Shown one piece after another: positions 21,557-34,140 of a DNA stretch of 64,000 bases. Source of the stretch: Oidiodendron maius Zn (lineage: Eukaryota > Ascomycota > Leotiomycetes > Myxotrichaceae); NCBI GenBank assembly GCA_000827325.1, contig KN832877.1:1612001-1676000 (forward strand), read 5' to 3'. The stretch's first letter is position 1. Each line of letters begins with the position of its first letter. The notes under the pieces were generated by a model, which worked only from the letters and a program-made list of their open reading frames with translations, did not search any database and was not told the DNA's origin. The translations under genes and the position numbers were made by a program.

Positions 21557-24500
21557 CTACTCCCGGTTCGCATCGGTGGCACCAGAAGCATCAGCAGCAT
21601 TGGGATCCCATCTCATGAAGAAGGCTTCGACGCCAAAGTTGCCAGCCATGTCGGGTCCCAGGCCAGCTTCCAGGCCAGCTTCTCCAGCCTTCGGTGCTGA
21701 GCCAGGAGTTTGGACTACTTGATCTTCGACAATATTCGAGACCATAGTGAGCCCTGCTGGTGGGCAGCTAAACTCAGCTTGCTGAGAGGCGAGTAGCAAA
21801 GGTTCCTTTTCGCTCGGAAATGATAAACCAGAGTAGAAACCAGAATCGATTTCTGATTCGTGCTGCTGGAAGTCCCAGGGATTTGACATATGAGGGAACG
21901 AAGATGAGCCCGAATCCAGGATCTCGAAAGGCAAGGGTTGATAATCTGGCACTAAATCTTTGATGGATGGCTGCAAAGTGCCACTTGGAACAGTAACTGG
22001 CGCGTTGTATCTTGAGACAGGTAGGTTGATGGATTCTGCTTGGTGATTGTTGATGAGTGCCAGTATGGTTGCAATGGGATCCGCATCGTCTGGATCATTG
22101 ATCGCTTGTATCAGACCCCTTCGAAGATCGGGGCACTGGTTTCGCAGAAATGCACAATAATCATCATAAGACTTCTTGTCCAGATCTTTCCCTTCGTAGA
22201 CTAGACATGTATCACATGCTTTAGATGTCTGCAATCTGGAAAAAAAAAGGAGGGAGTCTCTTACATGGAGTTGTTGGAACTGAAGATTCTTGGACATTCG
22301 GAAAAAGGATGTAATACACCAATCTCCAATATTCCAACTCGGTCTTCCCAGCTTCTCTCTTGCCGGTACGGGCTTTCAGTCTTAATCTCTGGTTGTCATC
22401 GAAGCCATCGCCATAATCTCTGTCCCGCCTTGCAGAGCATGGTTCGGCAGCTTTGTAATGCTTATCAAGATCTTCTCTATTCTCGAACAACAGGTTGCAC
22501 TTTTGACAAAGATACACAAAGTGTTTTTTGTAAAGGTGTTCCCTAAGTTGAAGTCAGTATCAAGGAGTTGGAGAAGCATCGAGTCATACTTTAGACGATT
22601 CATATCTGGCCAACCACATGGGCCTGCACAGCGGTTGGGAGAACCGTATCGCTCAGGATCGAACTTGAAATAGGGGCATGCGAGTCTCACACTGGGCCTT
22701 TTCAAAGATGAGGGTGGGGCTGGATCCAAGATCGGTCGCTTATTGGGATCATTCCCTGACCCGCCATCTCCACTGCCCTCTCCGGATTCTGGAACGTCGG
22801 GGAGCCTTTTTTTGGAACTCGCTTGAGAACTGCCATCCCTCTGACGTTTGGCCGGTACGGAAGACGGAGAAGATGCAGATTTTGTCTGCAAAGAAGGGCA
22901 TTCTCGGGGAGTCGAATCTGAGGTGTCATCCAGTGACCTGACCAATGAGTATGCTACTCGATGTGCCCAGGACATTGGAATGTTCGTGGTGATTCCAGTC
23001 TTTGCTTGTGGCATTCTGCCTCCATGTTCAAGTAAGAGCCTGATAACATCGTGGTGGCCTCCGGCGGTAGCATAGTAAAGAGGTGTCTGTTTTGTGTAAG
23101 GATTCACAGCATTGGGGTCCGCTCTCCAGTCGATCAGTAGCTCTACCACAGCTTTGTGACCATATCCTGCAGAAAGATTGAGGGCTGTCCATCCATTTTT
23201 CAGGCCAAATAAATCAATATCGGCGCCCTTTTCCAGCAAGAGTTTGACGATTTGTATGTGTCCTCTTGCAGCAGCAACTGAAAGCGCGGTGCAGTATGAT
23301 GTGGTGCCGGATGAATCGCTGACGTTAACCTCAGCTCCGTTCTCGAGAAGGAGCTCCACCATAGACTTGCGACCTTTCAAAGCGGCCCATTGCAAAGGCG
23401 AGAGCCCATAGCGGATGTCTTTTGTGTTGATACCTGCGCCGGTGTTCAGGAGAAGCTTGACAAGGTCCAAGTTCCCTTGCTCTGCCGCTAAGGATACTGG
23501 GGTACGTCCATTTGCATCTCCGATATCCCATCGAGCCAGATTGGAACTCTCAACCTCACAAATGGCGAGGGCTAGGCTGTGAAGACCGAAAGCAGCAGAG
23601 ACATGAAGTGCAGTCCATCCCCAATATTCCGAAGAAGTGCCATGGCCAATCTTCTTTTGATGTAGATGGGCCCAGTGACCCAATAGCCTTGTTGAAGGCC
23701 AATCCAGGCGTTTGAGAATGGTGGAATGAGCTGCATTGGGAACATCGGCAAGTTTTAAGTGTTCTATCCAGTAGACTACGGCGTAGTCCAAGAAGCTGTC
23801 GCTCTCATCTCGGAACCATTTGCGTTTGATGCGATTTTTTTCTGTGCGATGCGAGAGCTTGATGTACACAAGGCACGCTTCCGCAAGCCAATTGTGAACG
23901 ATCTGGGGGTATGGAAGTCGAGGATCTTCTCTACTGCGCGTGTTCCATGGGGCTGCCCGAAGCAGAAACTCGTAAACCGACTGATGGATAAATTGAACCT
24001 GTTGCCCGGATTCTCCCACCTCAACCAAGCCCCCACAATGAGACAAAAGCCAGTCCTCATCAATTGACGCGACCCGCAGTGAAATCTCAGCTTCATGATC
24101 CGAGACGCCATAGGAGCCATCGACCGACAGTGCATGTTGTATTTCCACTACTGAAAGAGGGCGTCTCGCAAAGCAAACCCACGCAAGTGTCGCCTGAACG
24201 TGATTGTGTTGATTGTCCTGGGTAATGCGATCAAGAATAGCGCTGTAAATGCCGTCCAAATGACCGGGAAATTTCGAGATAGACAGCTCTAATGTCTCAG
24301 TGCGGTTCACGCGGTGTTGGAGCCCCCGCTCGAGCTCCTTCACCACTAAGAATACCCATAGGAAAACTCCGGCAGCCTTTGTCGATAGCGCCTTGACGAT
24401 AGCCCCCCTGCGTTCATTTTCAGGATCTCGGATCAGGTCTGTGATGTGTGACTCGATGAATCGCTTGATGTCTGCACTATTTTCGTCTTCCAGAGTAATC

Positions 24501-26215
24501 TTCCGAATATTTGGGCGATCGATCATACGTAACTTCCATTCAGGACTATTACGACCAGTAAGGCATAGTTTGACTGGGTTTTCCAGTTTGCTGGAATGAA
24601 GAAATGATAAAATCGACAAGACATCCGCGCGTTCAGCTTCCGAGCATTCGTCAAGGGCATCGATGATGAAAAAGACTCTTTGAGACTTCGAAATTCTCAA
24701 CAATGATTCTTCAAAGATGCCGAGAAGACTCTTGGACGTCCATGGAGACGACAGCTTGCGGTACCTACTCAGTGCAGTGGACCGACTTCGTTGATTCGAT
24801 GTCAGGGAAATGAGATCACCCATATCGGTAGGACACTGCGAAAGCATCTGGTAGAGGAGAGATTGGAGGAGGCGGGTGGGGGTCCTGTCGATGTCGGAGG
24901 TCCACCTGAAGAAGAAAGAAACAGAAATCGTTCTTGGGCTGCCGAGAATTTCGTCTGTCAAACGCTTGCTGATGTACTTTGACAAGGTAGATTTTCCTGA
25001 GCCTGGTATACCGCGGATCCAAAGAATAGAATTTTGGCCGTCGGCCATCCATGACGTGAATCCCTTATGGCTGAATATCCACTCGCAGGTACCTGCTGAT
25101 GCAGAAGCGACACGATCGCTGCCGTTGTCACCCTGAAGATAGAGCGGACAGTCTATCGAGACGAAGCTTTAGTATGTATGCCTATCTGAGTGTGGCTGGA
25201 GTGCCGACTGACCTTGTGGGACAAGATTAAGCCAAGTACGCTTCTGGGTCCAGGTTTGGGCGAGAAGCTTCTTCAACTCTCCCAGTACAAGTTGATAATT
25301 GGGTTCGGAGATATCGGTAAACTTACAGATGTTCTTTCTTCGTATTAGCATCCAACTCTGTTAGAGTCTTGGGATTCGTTTCTTACGCTGTGATCCGCAT
25401 GAATAGGTAGAATAGAATACGATGACGGTGGCTCAAGGCGCTCATCAACAACCTGTCTCGGTTAGAAAATCTAGCTCACTAGGATAACTTTCGCATACCA
25501 AACCAAAGCCAGGGATTGGAAGTTCCTCGAAGAATGAGATAAGCCGAAATCGATGCAGCTTTCGTTCTAGAAATCCCTCGAACGTCTTTTGCATATGAAG
25601 CAGCTCAGAGACCATAGAGAGTCGTGAACATTGAGATTTCAATTCGTTCTCTCCTACCAGCGTGGGGGAAAAATACCGGAGAACTCTGGAAATATTGTCG
25701 AAGCTGCAGCTGCAATGAGGCGTTCCCAGAAAAACGATACCAATTGTGGCATCGATGATTTCTCGGCGATTACGATGGTTTTGGTGGGAGAGTACCAATG
25801 CTTGCTTGACGATGAGCCCACCCAGGCTGTGGGCAACGAAAATTAATGGGCGATTTTTCTGTTCAACTGGTGTCAGCCATTTGCGATTTCGGGAAAAGGA
25901 GTACAATCTTACTTCCTGACTGGGTGTGCGCCGCTCCGCCAGGCTCTCTAACAGACTCTCGGCGACTGCTGAGATACTTATCCGAGTGGCGAAGCTCGCT
26001 ATTAAAGAATCATACCCATATGTTAAAATTCTAGCCTTAGGGATGCCTACTGGGAGAAAGTCTCTGAGCCAGTAAGTGTCAGATCTCGGAGTAGTCCAGG
26101 TCTTGCGAGGATGTCCACCCAAGCCGTGCACGAAGACAATGTCACAAATTGGAATGTCGCTGCTATGAGAAGGATCTGCCTCATGAATTAGGCTCAGACC
26201 CATGATTTGTTCCAT
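21557..26215 (-). CDS. NLR: alpha/beta hydrolase - NACHT - ankyrin - NLS - zinc finger
   Basis: Predicted 1462 residues in six exons: 26215-25499, 25452-25387, 25333-25213, 25152-22590, 22542-22265 and 22200-21557, all GT-AG with matching phases. The N-terminal hydrolase (SesB-like) has VFVHGLGGHPRKTW and nucleophile Ser130 in VAHSLGG. NACHT: Walker A GIPGSGKST (349-357) and Walker B VFFIIDALDEC (about 461). About six ankyrin repeats span roughly 785-1010. A linker with the bipartite signal KRQRDGSSQASSKKR follows. Next comes a Cys/His finger starting CPYFKFDPERY (about 1127) and continuing across an intron as LKEHLYKKH, CQKC, DKHYKAAEPC. The C-terminal 250 residues are low complexity. The gene appears intact. 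An NLR with hydrolase effector is common in fungi; the zinc-finger fusion is unusual. Confidence 0.85.
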
Positions 26216-26349
26216 CGGGAGAGACCTACTTGGGTGTCAGGATTCCAGCAGGCACGAGACGGGTGGGAGCATACAAGATACCAGCCCACTTGAAAGAGTC
26301 ACAGCTCGTGTTGCTTCGTCGAGAATCCAAGGGCGCGTATCAAATAATT

Positions 26350-27190
26350 TCAGATTCGGACATAGAGAACTGTCCATGCGAGAAATATAGGTTTGGGGAA
26401 GGAATTTGAAGAGGAGGGATTGCAGATTTTACTTGCGGGCATGAGTTTTGCGGCGTTCGCACAACTCTTCTGAAGTAAAAGTAGGGTAGTGCTGCTTAGC
26501 CACGCCATTCTCGCCCGACTGCGGTGCAGAGGGCTGCAAATTTTCTTTGCGGGCATAAGTTTTGCGAAGTTCGCACAACTCTTTCCTGCCGTGAAAAGGT
26601 GGCAAACTATATCCTGATCATCGCGACTCGAGACAAAGATCTTCACTAAGTGTGGGGACTCTCGCAAGATTGTTTCTAGCGTCTCTAGCAGATCAGCTCT
26701 CCTTTCTAGATCGCATTCATCAAGGGCATCTATCACAATTGTTGTCAGTAGGTAGTGCTCGATAAGCTGGATGATCAGTGCACAGCTTTCATTAATGCGT
26801 AAGTTCCTAGAGGCAAATCCTTCGGCTTCTTTCTTTAGGTAGGTTGTAATTACTGGACTGAGCAAGGGAAGCCCGGACTGAAGGCTAGAAAGCTGTCAGA
26901 CAATGCTTGCGATGATAGCCTCTGGGTTTGAGCGCCCAGGTTCTGTAGTATTTCGCGAACAGAAGAAGAAAACAGGAAGAGGATTTTGACCTACATAAAA
27001 AGAGCACATAGCATCTTGAACAACAATTGATCTAATAATATCAGCGATAATCATACCTAAGTTTTCATATCTTATACCTATGCAAGTTTGCTCTTTCCAG
27101 AGCCTAGAATTCCGTGAAGTCATAGAATAGAGGACACACTTTCTCTCTTCTACTTGTCAAAACCTGGATCTGACAGAAGCCACTGCCTGG
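26350..27190 (-). pseudogene. Decayed NACHT NLR remnant
   Basis: Minus strand, reading from 27190 down. WLLSDPGFDK and the P-loop LHGILGSGKSKLA come first. After an apparent intron follow SIVVQDAM and PLPVFFFCSRN. Then FASRNLRINESC and Walker B TIVIDALDECDLERRADLLE, then FVSSRDDQDI. Two in-frame stops stand where the family has Trp (TGG to TAG and TGA), both G-to-A changes on this strand. After about 26590 the frame runs into two copies of a 50-bp direct repeat and ends. It lies just upstream of the intact NLR, in the same orientation. Confidence 0.7.
26420..26583. repeat. 50-bp direct repeat, two copies 114 bp apart
   Basis: 26420-26469 and 26534-26583 match at about 43 of 50 positions. They encode KSCANAAKLMPASKICN and KSCANFAKLMPAKKICS on the minus strand. 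The 114-bp period is a multiple of three. Confidence 0.7.
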
Positions 27191-29736
27191 CCCCTGGCAG
27201 CACATCTATCCTGGTCTGCTCGTGATGCTGAATATACGGTTCAGTAGATATCTAGCGTAAGATTTCGGTTCGTTTAGAGGCTAAAGAAGATGAGCAAAAG
27301 TATGTAGCATTTAGACAAATCCTTTACTCTCAAGGCCGTCCCTCACAGTTCTTAAATCATCACTCAATCGTTTTATAAGGCTGTCAATTTGCTCGAGAAG
27401 GAGTTTCATCTCCTCGCGTACATCAATTTGATCTAGGTCTAGTTAGCCTAGTGAAACCGCTGCAGGAATGCTCATACAAGGTCATACATACACCGTATGC
27501 TAACAACTGCCGAACAGCGATTAACTATTTCTTGCGTTTTGGTAATGTTATGAAAGTAGGATTCGAGGTCTGATATGGCAAGGAACATATAATATTAGGC
27601 CACAGCTAAATCCTTTCCGCACTTAGCTAAATCCTTTCCGCGCTGGCCTACAGACCATTTATCGATGGGAAACCTCCAGACAGTAGTACACGATTTGGCT
27701 CCACCGCCATGGGATGAAATTTGAAGAATGTGACCGGAAGAGCTAAAAGACCGGAGATGGTTTTGAATACCTACATGTAGCAGAACAACAACGAAATTAG
27801 AAGCATCTCTCTTTAATGACATATAGGTTGGAAGGTTCAGGCCATTAGCAGACACCTTGCTTCGCATTCTCTTGAAACTATTAGTTTATGTGCATATAGG
27901 GAAGATTTGGGTTGAAATGACAATCATAAAGATGCAATTATGCGAGGGTCATTTCACATATAGGCCAAGAGGTACGAATCCTATTTAGGAAGCAACTTGC
28001 AAGATATACCTCAATGGGAAGGCATCACTAAGTCTTTGCCACTGCTTCCTACAAGACCGCCACCGTCTGCAGTGTTGAGATTGTTTCGCCACAGCAACCC
28101 TAAGCCAATCTTGTGCGAAATTAAGCTCCGGGATAGATATTCCGTATAACATGTAGGAGCTTCCTCCGCCGTCTTGTTTAATGTCGTTAATTTCCTGGTA
28201 ATCCCTTCCATCCCCTTGTCATATGACGCTTTTTGAGGGGTCCAAGTACAAATGACGTCATTCATACTATATTGTAAGTTAACTCCATTGCTAGAGATAA
28301 AACTATCTAAGGGTACTTCAATTCAACAATTCACCATCAGAAACATGAAAGCGACTTTTAAGAAATCTCAATTTTACAGCGGGCAACTATGAATTAAATT
28401 GTGATATTATTAACGTTATTAGAGCAACCCATTTTCCTATCGAATTTCGATTTTGATTATATACGACGCGATATAACTTCAGTGGAGAAATCCTCGGAAA
28501 TAAAGAGCTCTAGAATACAGAATCCGGACTTCAGTTGTTAATTCGACCTCGATGTCATATCTACGACAAATTCGACCTAAAGCTAGACCATGTTATGGAT
28601 TATAATCGTCAGACTGGAGCATTGCAACAAAATTTGAGCGGTAGAGATGAAAATAAGGAAAATTTAGAGTACTCAAGTGCGCCCCAACCCACCAAAAAGA
28701 GGCGATACACACAGATGGCGGACTTGAGGTCTGTGGAAAAGGAAACTAAGCGACAGTTAGACCTATATCGCATCCGTTTAGTTAAAGAATCGCTTTTTAG
28801 ATTGCAAGAAGAGCAGCTGAGAATTGCTCGACAGGAGCTACAGAATATTCGCGCGGAGTGTGGAAAATTTTAGGTGTAGCTCGATCAACTACATGCTAAC
28901 ACTTTTGTCACACAACCGTTTATTCACTGCGTTTTTGATCGGAATAATAATGCTGCCTCGTGTTACTGTCAGAATTTAGAATACTACCGACATACCAGGT
29001 CCTTGACGGTACGGCATAACTAACTAGGAAACACTTCAAGATCCGGTGGTTAGGGAGACTATCTGGCCAGTCTGATGCTTTGTCATGATGCATCTTGCAT
29101 CTTCATATAAATACCTGGACTGATACAGGTTTGTTGAGAGAAGCATATTGCTATGCCCTCTTACTTGTTCACGTACGAAGTACAATGTGCGTAAGGCTCA
29201 AGATTCCGGGTTGCATGCATGCTCGTTAGCTCTCTAGATTCTTCTCCTTCGAATCTTCCCGCATTGGACTAGAGGATAACCGATCCAGTCAATAGCCAAT
29301 CATCATTACTCTACACACTTTTAGTCGTTGAGAATATGAGAGGCTCGATACTAAATAAGTCGAATTGTAGAAGGGCATATGGTTTGCTTAAAGGGGCGTG
29401 GTCTTTTAATACATAGATGTCCCAATGCTACGGAATCTGCCACGTCGACTTGCATGAGGCTGGCGCTGCGCCGCAAACCTACACATTTCAACTGGTGGAT
29501 GTGCAACAGCTGAGGCAACTCAAGATTGGAATCGAGGCTCTAGAATTTTAAGATTGGAGCGTTAAAGGCTACACCGAGAGGATTCAAGGCTGCCTATAAC
29601 CCAGATCGCCGACTTAGTGTGGCTGTGCTGGGATAGCACTGCCCCGAAAAGATTTTGGCTGGGCCTATCAAGTAACATAACCCCGTCTCTCAATCACCAA
29701 ATAAAAGGAGTGTATGAACATTCACAAGGGTTTCCA
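27191..29736. other. Gene-poor region, decayed NLR flank
   Basis: A minus-strand frame around 27330-27430 (REEMKLLLEQIDSLIKRLSD) could be the helical linker of the decayed NLR. A 17-bp direct repeat (agctaaatcctttccgc) occurs at about 27605 and 27625. A minus frame at 28011-28265 is unrecognised. The 29-29.6 kb part holds nothing supported. Confidence 0.4.
28535..28873 (+). CDS. Small hypothetical coiled-coil protein
   Basis: A 112-residue single frame. A basic patch TKKRRYTQ is followed by a charged helical C-terminus (ETKRQLDLYRIRLVKESLFR, EEQLRIARQELQNI) suited to a coiled coil. It could be a small nuclear protein. No family recognised; an isolated ORF in decayed surroundings may also be a remnant. 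Confidence 0.3.
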   Translation: MLIRPRCHIYDKFDLKLDHVMDYNRQTGALQQNLSGRDENKENLEYSSAPQPTKKRRYTQMADLRSVEKETKRQLDLYRIRLVKESLFRLQEEQLRIARQELQNIRAECGKF

Positions 29737-30907
29737 ATGTCATATAGAGCCGAAGACGTCCGCCAAAACACCGGAATTGCCGCATCTCATCGCACCATGC
29801 CACAAATGCTTGAGATGACTGCCATCTGGACACATGCAGATATTAAATTAATCCGAGCTGCTGTCTGGGGCATTGATTTGGCATCAAACAGCACCGAATA
29901 TACACCAGAGGACGACGCAGCATTCCGTGATCTTTTCGAGCTTCGATCTTCAATCTCTAAAGCCGAGGGATTTGACATTCGGCAGCACCCTTTATATAGC
30001 GTCCTCGATCTCGTGAACATTATAAAAACGAATGTGACGCGAAAGCAGGCTGTATCCACTCTTACTCTCAACATTGGGGGGGATAGCGACAACGCCGCCC
30101 AAGAACGCTTTGTTGACTTCGTCGCTGGCCTCATTCTCATGTGCAACACGCGGTTTCCACATGGAACCCACTGGAGTAGCAGCCGGTCAAGCCTCCAATG
30201 GAATGATTCTAGCCTGAGGGAGTGCGCAGCAAGTTACTTCTACCTAGCCCGGCCCGAATACAGTGGAATCAGATTCAGCAGGGGTTTTGATGCCTGGGCC
30301 CTTGACGAGAAGGCGGGAATCTCAGTCCAACTCACCGACAATCTCGTCGACCATCTCCGCTTAGTCGACAACGACACTAAAGTGCTCGTATTCCATTATG
30401 CAAGCTATCTCGGTGCTCAGCTTGAGCCGTAAGTCCCTCAATTTATTAATCTTGTCATTCTCTGTTATTAATTGCTGGGTAAGATCAAGCCTCTCAATCT
30501 TGCCAGAGGGACTGGCGGACGAGACGCTCAAATCATTAGCTCTCCTATTTCCCGAGAGAGAGTTCGGCCCCCGCAGTACCAAATCTAAAAGGGCGGCCTG
30601 GTTTCGAGAGATTTCCCGCAAATCCGAGTCGATGGTCGACCGACGAATGACTCAGCTTCCGAAACACTCCATGTACAACAATGAAGTTTACACCCTGGAC
30701 AGTTATTTGTTCTGGAATGAGCGCCTAGGTATCTTAAGGGATGCATATGAGAACTACTCGCAGAAGAACCAAATCGAGCGAATGATGTCCAGGACGAGTA
30801 AGGCTCAGATGTACACCTTTTGGATTGCCTTGATGGCCACTGTCTTCTTTGGTTTTGTGCAGTCTATTGAAGGCGGATGGCAGATATATAGGTCATACTA
30901 TCCCTAG
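29737..30907 (+). CDS. Hypothetical protein with C-terminal membrane anchor
   Basis: Two exons, 29737-30428 and 30484-30907 (55-nt phase-2 intron), about 371 residues. The frame is also open upstream of 29737, so a 5' exon may exist. The start used is the first in-frame ATG (MSYRAEDVRQ). The last 30 residues form a single hydrophobic segment (TFWIALMATVFFGFVQSIEG), preceded by an amphipathic stretch WNERLGILRDAYENYSQKN. This short C-terminal helix with FGxxQSxxG recurs in fungal proteins of unknown function. Cytosolic domain facing in and tail anchoring are inferred. No catalytic motif seen. Confidence 0.55.
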
Positions 30908-32082
30908 TTAGACTGATTGACTAAGGAGGCTTTTTGGACGAGGATTATTCTCCCACACAGCAATCTTGCAATTCCTGCCCAGCATTTCGTTTCTGGTCAG
31001 CTGGCGGAACACTTTCAAGCCACTGTCGCTACTGTCTTCAGCCTAAACAACTGGGTTGCCCTCTTGTCCCGGATCAAGGCGCTAGAGATCGAGTTCGCCT
31101 GTAAGACCTATTATTGACTCTGGGCCTTCTGTACTTTCAAGTATCGCCCCTGTACGCGATGGAGGGTAGAGATAGGGACATTCCTACGTTTTGATGTCAT
31201 GTTCGAGGCTCTCCCGGCAGAAAGCAGCCCTCTGCAAGGGCTTCACTGGCACGGTCGCCCATGGCTAACTTACGGCGATGATCGAGATGGGAATAGGAAG
31301 GGTAAAGTGGCAGCTCAGGATAGAACGGAAGCAGACACTGTGGCCCGTTCATGGAAATTTCTAGAAGAACGCTATAGTTTGACTGAATATGGTATAATGC
31401 CCAATATACGAAGTAAATACAACTAGCGTGACCTAACGTAGTTCACTAGTAAGCGATACATACCACTGAGCGATACAGCTAATTTTACCGCAAAAATCAC
31501 GATTTTGAAACTGTAATTACTTAGCCATTTTTTAATATTTTAATGATGTCGAATTAGGCTCTAGCTAGTGGTTGATATTAAAGTTATTAGGACTCTTGAA
31601 AATCTCTGTTAAGTTGTGAGCGAAGTTCCCGCCCATGCCTAATATAGCTTGAGACTGTTATCAATAGAGCCGATAATAGAGACTAGCGACTTGTATTTGA
31701 GACGATATAAGGACTAATTATCGTTGCAGTGGTAGTAGATGTTCTACGGACTATGGGAGCGGCAACGCCAGGGCTTATACAGCGATTATTTAATTATCGC
31801 AGACTACTATTTATCAGCTAAGCATGGTGCAGGATAGGAAAGGCCTCACCTAGAAAGGCAACTTCTCCAAGTCTGCGAACTTGGGTGGTTATCAAGTGTA
31901 CAGTATGTGGCCAAATAGCTACAGGCCAGATCCCCAATAGCTTGTCTAAAGCCTGGGGTGAATGAGTATGAACGACACATGGCAAGTCTCAATGTGCCAG
32001 CCGCGGTGGGTGGAAATTCCTTAACAGAATAGCGAGCTCGTCGGAGGGCAGTGCGTATAGAATCATGGCACCAGAAAAACCA
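30908..32082. other. Intergenic, nothing supported
   Basis: Frames at 30917-31117 and 31199-31426 are unrecognised. From about 31430 the sequence becomes AT-rich without features. Confidence 0.45.
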
Positions 32083-33903
32083 TCAGCTTCTAGTAACGAA
32101 AGGATAGTACATCTCTAGAGATCTCCTAAACGAGGTGATGGAGCGTGGTCCCTCGGACCTCTCGTCATTCAGAAGCTGAAAGGCTTTGGATTGCGGTCGA
32201 TTGGATTTGACTTGTGGAGGCGGGCGAATTTCAATTCTTCTGAACGAGTTCCTCTTCTCCAGATCTGTACCGTGATAAAAAGAGGGAGTATCTGGCTTCT
32301 TCATCTTTGGCTTTGGTGGGGTCACAGTTTCTCTGCCCGTTTCCACGGAGTCGAAGGTAAACTCTCCCAGCTCACTATCGTCCATACCATTCCTTTCCGC
32401 CTCTTCTGACACTCTCAATTGGAGGCCGGGAATCAGGTTGATTAGAAAGGCAACTAAAGCTGTAACTGTGAAGGAATAGGCGCAGCAGACCACGATGTAT
32501 GCAAGTTGAATATAAAGCTGACGGTAGTTGTGGTTGATCCAACCACCTTGTAAGGTGCCGGTGGTCGGATTCTGGAGACCAACGTTGACACCATCGAGAC
32601 TGATAATCACGTCTGAAGCAAAGAAAGCATTTGCTAACAGACCGATAATACCACCTACGCCGTGTTGGGCGAACACATCCATTGAATCATCAATCCTGAG
32701 CAAAGTTTTCACTGTAGAAGGTCAGCCAGATTCGTTTCGGAGACTTGGACATACCTTTTCCAGCATAGTTGCATACGATCCCGGTGACAATACCCATTAT
32801 TACGCTGCCCCAGGCCGTGATTAAACCGGCGGATGAAGTCGACATGATGAGACCGCAAATCGTGCCCGAACACCAGCCCACCATGGACCACTTCCGCTCG
32901 AGTCGCCAGTCGAGGAGAATCCAGGAAATGGCCGCAAAGGTCGCCGCCAAATGTGTATTCCAGCATGCCATCGTGGCACGTAAGTTAGCGCCAAAGGAAG
33001 TAGCACCGTTGAATCCCAGCCAGCCAAACCAGAGAAGGGCTGTTCCCAAGAAGATAAAAGCGACACTGTGTCGGCGGAAATCAGTCATCAGTGACTCCCT
33101 TCGTGGACCCAAGATCCACGAATACGCCAGCGCGGACATCCCAGAGCAGATTTCTATCGGACCCCCTCCTGCAAAGTCCAGCACCCCGTATTTGTACGCC
33201 CAGCCGTTGGGATTCCACACCCAGTAGACCATCGGGCAGTAAATGATGGTTGCCCAGATAAAGGTGAAGACCATGGCTGGTATGAGTCGCCCTCGTTCGG
33301 CCACGGCGCCAATTATGATGGCTGCAGTTACCGCGCAAAATTGCATCTGCTCCCAAGATCAGTCCAAGACGACCACCTGTGGGAAAGAAGAGTATGGCAA
33401 ACTAACCTGGAAGAATGCATAGAGCAGAGAGGGTATGAGGGGCGAACCCACGCTAGGCGCAGCGAGGGTGTTCATTAACCCGAAATTGCTGAGGTCTCCT
33501 ATGAAGCCGTTGGCTGTAGTGGGCGAGAAAGCGAGAGAGTATCCCCAGAGGTACCATTGGACACTAGTAACTGATAGGCAACCCATACAGGCTAGGATCA
33601 TGTGGAGGGCGGATTTGCGGCGTACCAGACCCGCATACAGGAAGCCCAGACCAGGAACCATGATCCATACCAAGGCGGACGCGACGATGAGGTAGGCCTG
33701 GTCACCAGACTGGTACCATTTGTTCAAGTTTTCGGTATCTATTCGAGATTAGTAGAGGACTAACACCGAGATCACGGGCATCACATACGGGCATCGCCAC
33801 CCAGGGCCGCATTGGTGGACAAGTCGTAGTTGGACGGCGCGCCTGTCCAGTTGTAGGATGCATAATCCGGCAGAAATGATTCTTTACCTGTAAAGAGGGA
33901 CAT
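32083..33903 (-). CDS. Ammonium transporter, Mep/Amt family
   Basis: Predicted 555-residue plasma-membrane ammonium permease in four exons: 33903-33789, 33738-33407, 33346-32755 and 32711-32083. Introns are 50, 60 and 43 nt. The N-terminus has ENLNKWYQSGDQAYL and the first helix WIMVPGLGFLYAGLVRRKSA. The Amt signature region reads DFAGGGPIEICSGMSALAYSW. The pore His region is in CWNTHLAATF. HGVGGIIGLLANAFF and a late GGWINHNYRQLY complete the fold, with about eleven hydrophobic segments. The C-terminal cytosolic tail is long (about 130 residues, Pro/Lys/Ser-rich), longer than in most Mep proteins. DFAGGGP followed by IEICSG, rather than VHxxSG, departs from the usual sequence. Confidence 0.93.
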
Positions 33904-34140
33904 CGTGGCCGATAACAGTGGCAGCAGGGACACACTAGAAATGAGAGAGAATGGGTCGTTGCCAGACGAGACAATCCTAGTTTTAAAATAGTAGAACTAG
34001 CTGAGAAAACGGGGAGAAAAATGCGAAGATAATTGTAGCACGATTCGATCGTGTATCTGTTAAAAGCCAGCCGATAGAGGACCATTGCAGAGACTGCGAA
34101 TCTTTATATATTTCTGCATGCCGGAGTAGAACTCACGATA
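33904..34140 (-). promoter_or_regulatory. Ammonium transporter promoter with GATA motifs
   Basis: GATA or its complement occurs at 34028-34031, 34054-34057, 34073-34076 and 34136-34139 within about 240 bp of the start codon. AreA/NIT2-type GATA factors commonly control fungal ammonium permeases. Four such 4-mers are not statistically strong by themselves. Confidence 0.3.
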
